Of a stretch of 64,000 bases of DNA, positions 61,997 through 64,000 are shown one piece after another. The notes beneath the pieces are model-generated. The model had not been told where the DNA came from and searched no databases. It saw only the letters and a program-made list of their open reading frames with translations. Each line of letters starts with the position of its first letter. Within the stretch, counting starts at the first letter, position 1. Made by a program: the position numbers and the translations under genes. Source of the stretch: Drosophila miranda (Eukaryota; Arthropoda; Insecta; Diptera; Drosophilidae); the NCBI RefSeq assembly GCF_003369915.1, contig NC_046675.1, positions 14,570,001-14,634,000 on the forward strand, in the 5' to 3' direction.

Positions 61997-64000
61997 ATGT
62001 ACAACGAACAGCTAAGGCAATCCACAGACTACAAGAAGGTGCGCTTAAAAAGGACCCAACCGAATCGATGGAATTCTCCTAGAGAAGGAAGCACGACGGT
62101 GATCGTTAGCGTTGTATTTACTGCTCTAATCGCTATCGTTGCCTCTAATCGTCCGCCCCGCTTCGCTATGGACGGACAGTCGGAGATTGTACTGCGGCTG
62201 AAGGAGAGCCCTGAGACGAAAGTGGGTAAGTATCAATCAATCGACCCCACAAGCAATCTCATCAACCATCCAATCCCACCGCCCATCTAGGAACCCTGAT
62301 CTACACCCTTAAGGGCTATGATCCGGACAATGATCCGCTTACCTTTGGCAAGCGAAACTCCCACGACAGCGAGATCATACGCATCGAAAATACGGGCGGA
62401 AACGAGGCCAAGGTCTACCTGGCCAAGGAGCTGGACCGCGAGCAGCAGGACGAGTATGCCATAGTCCTGACGCTGACAGACAGCCACTACAGCGACCACA
62501 GCTACGTGACGCAGAGCCTCCTGCTGCTGGTCGAGGACATCAACGACAACGTGCCCACCTTCCTGCCCTACCAGAATGCCATCGAGATACCCGAGGGCAG
62601 TGGCCCGGGCGTGATCAGCACCCTGGAGGCCACCGATGCCGATGAGGGGGCCTACGGTCAGGTGGTTTACTATCTGCAGGAGCTCGATGGCGACAACGAT
62701 GTCTTCAGCATCGCCACGAACCAGGGCAAGGGCGTGCTGCGCCTCCAGCGAGAGCTGGACTACGAATCGAAGAGTCTGTACCAGTTGCGCGTGCTGGCCA
62801 TTGATCGGGCCAATCAGGGACCGGTCAACACCGGCACGGCTGCCATTCTGGTCAAGGTCAAGGACATCGAGGATCAGCCGCCGGAATTCGTGGAGGTTCA
62901 GGCCGTGGCCCGCATTGCCGAGGATGCCCCTGTGGGCACAAGGGTACTGCGGGTGCGGGCGATCGACGGTGATCGTGGGATCAACAATCCGATCGCCTAC
63001 AGTCTGGAGGCCAACGATCTGTTCGACATTGACCGACACACGGGTATCGTCCACACGCTCACCGAGCTTGACCGAGAGGAGCAGAGCGATCAGGTGAACG
63101 GAGCGCATATTCTGAGGATCACTGCCACCGAGCTGTCCAAGTCCAACACTCAGGTGGCTCCCGTCTCGATACGCACGGAGGTGACGGTCATTGTTAGCGA
63201 TGTGAACGACGAGATTCCCACTTTTGGGGAGTCGCTCTATCGCTGCGAGGTCAATGAGAATGCTCAGACCAATACGCCGCTGAACTTCATCGATGAGGAT
63301 GTGCAGAACGTGGTCTACGATCACGACGAGGGCAACAACGGCACCTTTCGCTTGTTCCTTGATCCGCCCAACGATCTCTTTGAGATTGTTCCCGAACTGG
63401 CGGTCAATGAGGCCAACTTTATGCTACGCGTCAAGAACCCCAAGTCCCTGGACTTTGAGCAGTTTGTAGAGATCAACTTTACCATTTTTGCAAGGGAAAT
63501 CGATGAGCCCAGTCGATGGAGGTGGGTTGGACGGTGGGAATGGGTCTCGGAGCTCTAATTGTTGATCTTCTTTCTTCTTTCAGTTCCGCTCATGTGCAGA
63601 TCTTCATACGGGATCAGAACGACAACTTTCCGGAGTTCAGGCATGCGATATATAATGCCAGTGTGCTGGAGAACAGCGATCAGGGCACGATCATCACCAA
63701 AGTGGAGGCAGTGGATGTTGATTCGGGGGACTACGGCACCATGGGCATACGCTACACGAACCTCAGAGGAGGCCTAGCTCATTTGTAAGTACGCAAGACT
63801 TAAATCCTTAGCTTTCGTAACTTATAGGGCGCTTTCTCCGTACAGACTCCATCTGAATCCCATAACGGGGGTGATCACCATCAAGCAGCATGGCGGAGCG
63901 GCCTTTGACCGGGAGATCATCTCCCGACACTACCTAACCGTAGAGGCCATTGACAATGTTGGCCAGGGCAATCGGAACACGGCCCAGATCATTGTGGACA
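61997..64000 (+). CDS. Cad88C: Large cadherin, N-terminal part (runs off the window)
   Basis: Exons 61997-62225, 62291-63521, 63584-63784, 63846-64000 and beyond; phases agree. A homophilic-adhesion type transmembrane protein with extracellular cadherin repeats. The ATG at 61997 is the first after an in-frame stop in an exon starting about 61887. It gives an unusually long basic lead (about 32 residues) before the hydrophobic signal segment VIVSVVFTALIAIVAS, then repeats beginning RPPRFAMDG. Calcium motifs are seen at repeat borders: EDINDNVPTF, DIEDQPPEF, DVNDEIPTF, DQNDNFPEF, with LDRE and DADE/AIDGD inside repeats, so at least four and a half repeats are present. Placement beside His4r and punt favours Cad88C; Cad87A is the alternative. 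The remaining repeats, membrane helix and tail lie past the window end. Confidence 0.8.

Overview
This is a Drosophila nuclear-genome window. The gene structures (short introns, GT-AG splice sites), the recognisable Drosophila proteins, the DRE and Ohler motif 1/6 core-promoter signals and the many short microsatellites all point there. The gene set corresponds to Muller element E (chromosome arm 3R of D. melanogaster). The dense hexamer and trinucleotide repeats and the moderate divergence from the D. melanogaster proteins I remember suggest an obscura-group-like species, but I cannot prove the species from the sequence.

Layout. 1-10084 is non-coding and repeat-rich, most likely the large 5' intron or upstream region of tenectin. 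10085-20290 is tenectin (tnc), a giant VWC/mucin-like extracellular matrix protein, lacking its signal-peptide exon in the window. Next come Rpt6R (proteasome ATPase paralogue), beta4GalT7 (proteoglycan linker galactosyltransferase), EMC6 (minus strand) and the nuclear receptor Hr96 (26907-29961). In D. melanogaster these belong to the 96A-B neighbourhood, as I recall it.

The most unusual part is 29227-38353. A tandem duplication of about 3.5 kb has one breakpoint inside Hr96 exon 3 and the other inside the first codons of a Kunitz-inhibitor gene. The result is an intact Hr96, a Kunitz stub fused to a headless Hr96 ligand-binding-domain fragment, and an intact Kunitz gene at 38318. The second copy was later hit by a 5'-truncated non-LTR retrotransposon (33186-35312) with a clear target-site duplication of about 19 bp. 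The element ends in AACCT repeats, the insect telomeric motif.

To the right lie an acidic protein related to ERICH2 (43083-45071), then, from the D. melanogaster 88C neighbourhood as I recall it, punt (minus strand), His4r, the CEP78 homologue (minus strand) and the start of a cadherin, probably Cad88C (61997 to the window end). The junction between the 96A-B-like and 88C-like blocks falls in the same interval as the tandem duplication, so it may be a rearrangement breakpoint. There is no operon logic; the genes are independent, with two tight divergent or shared promoter regions (EMC6/Hr96 and Cep78/cadherin).
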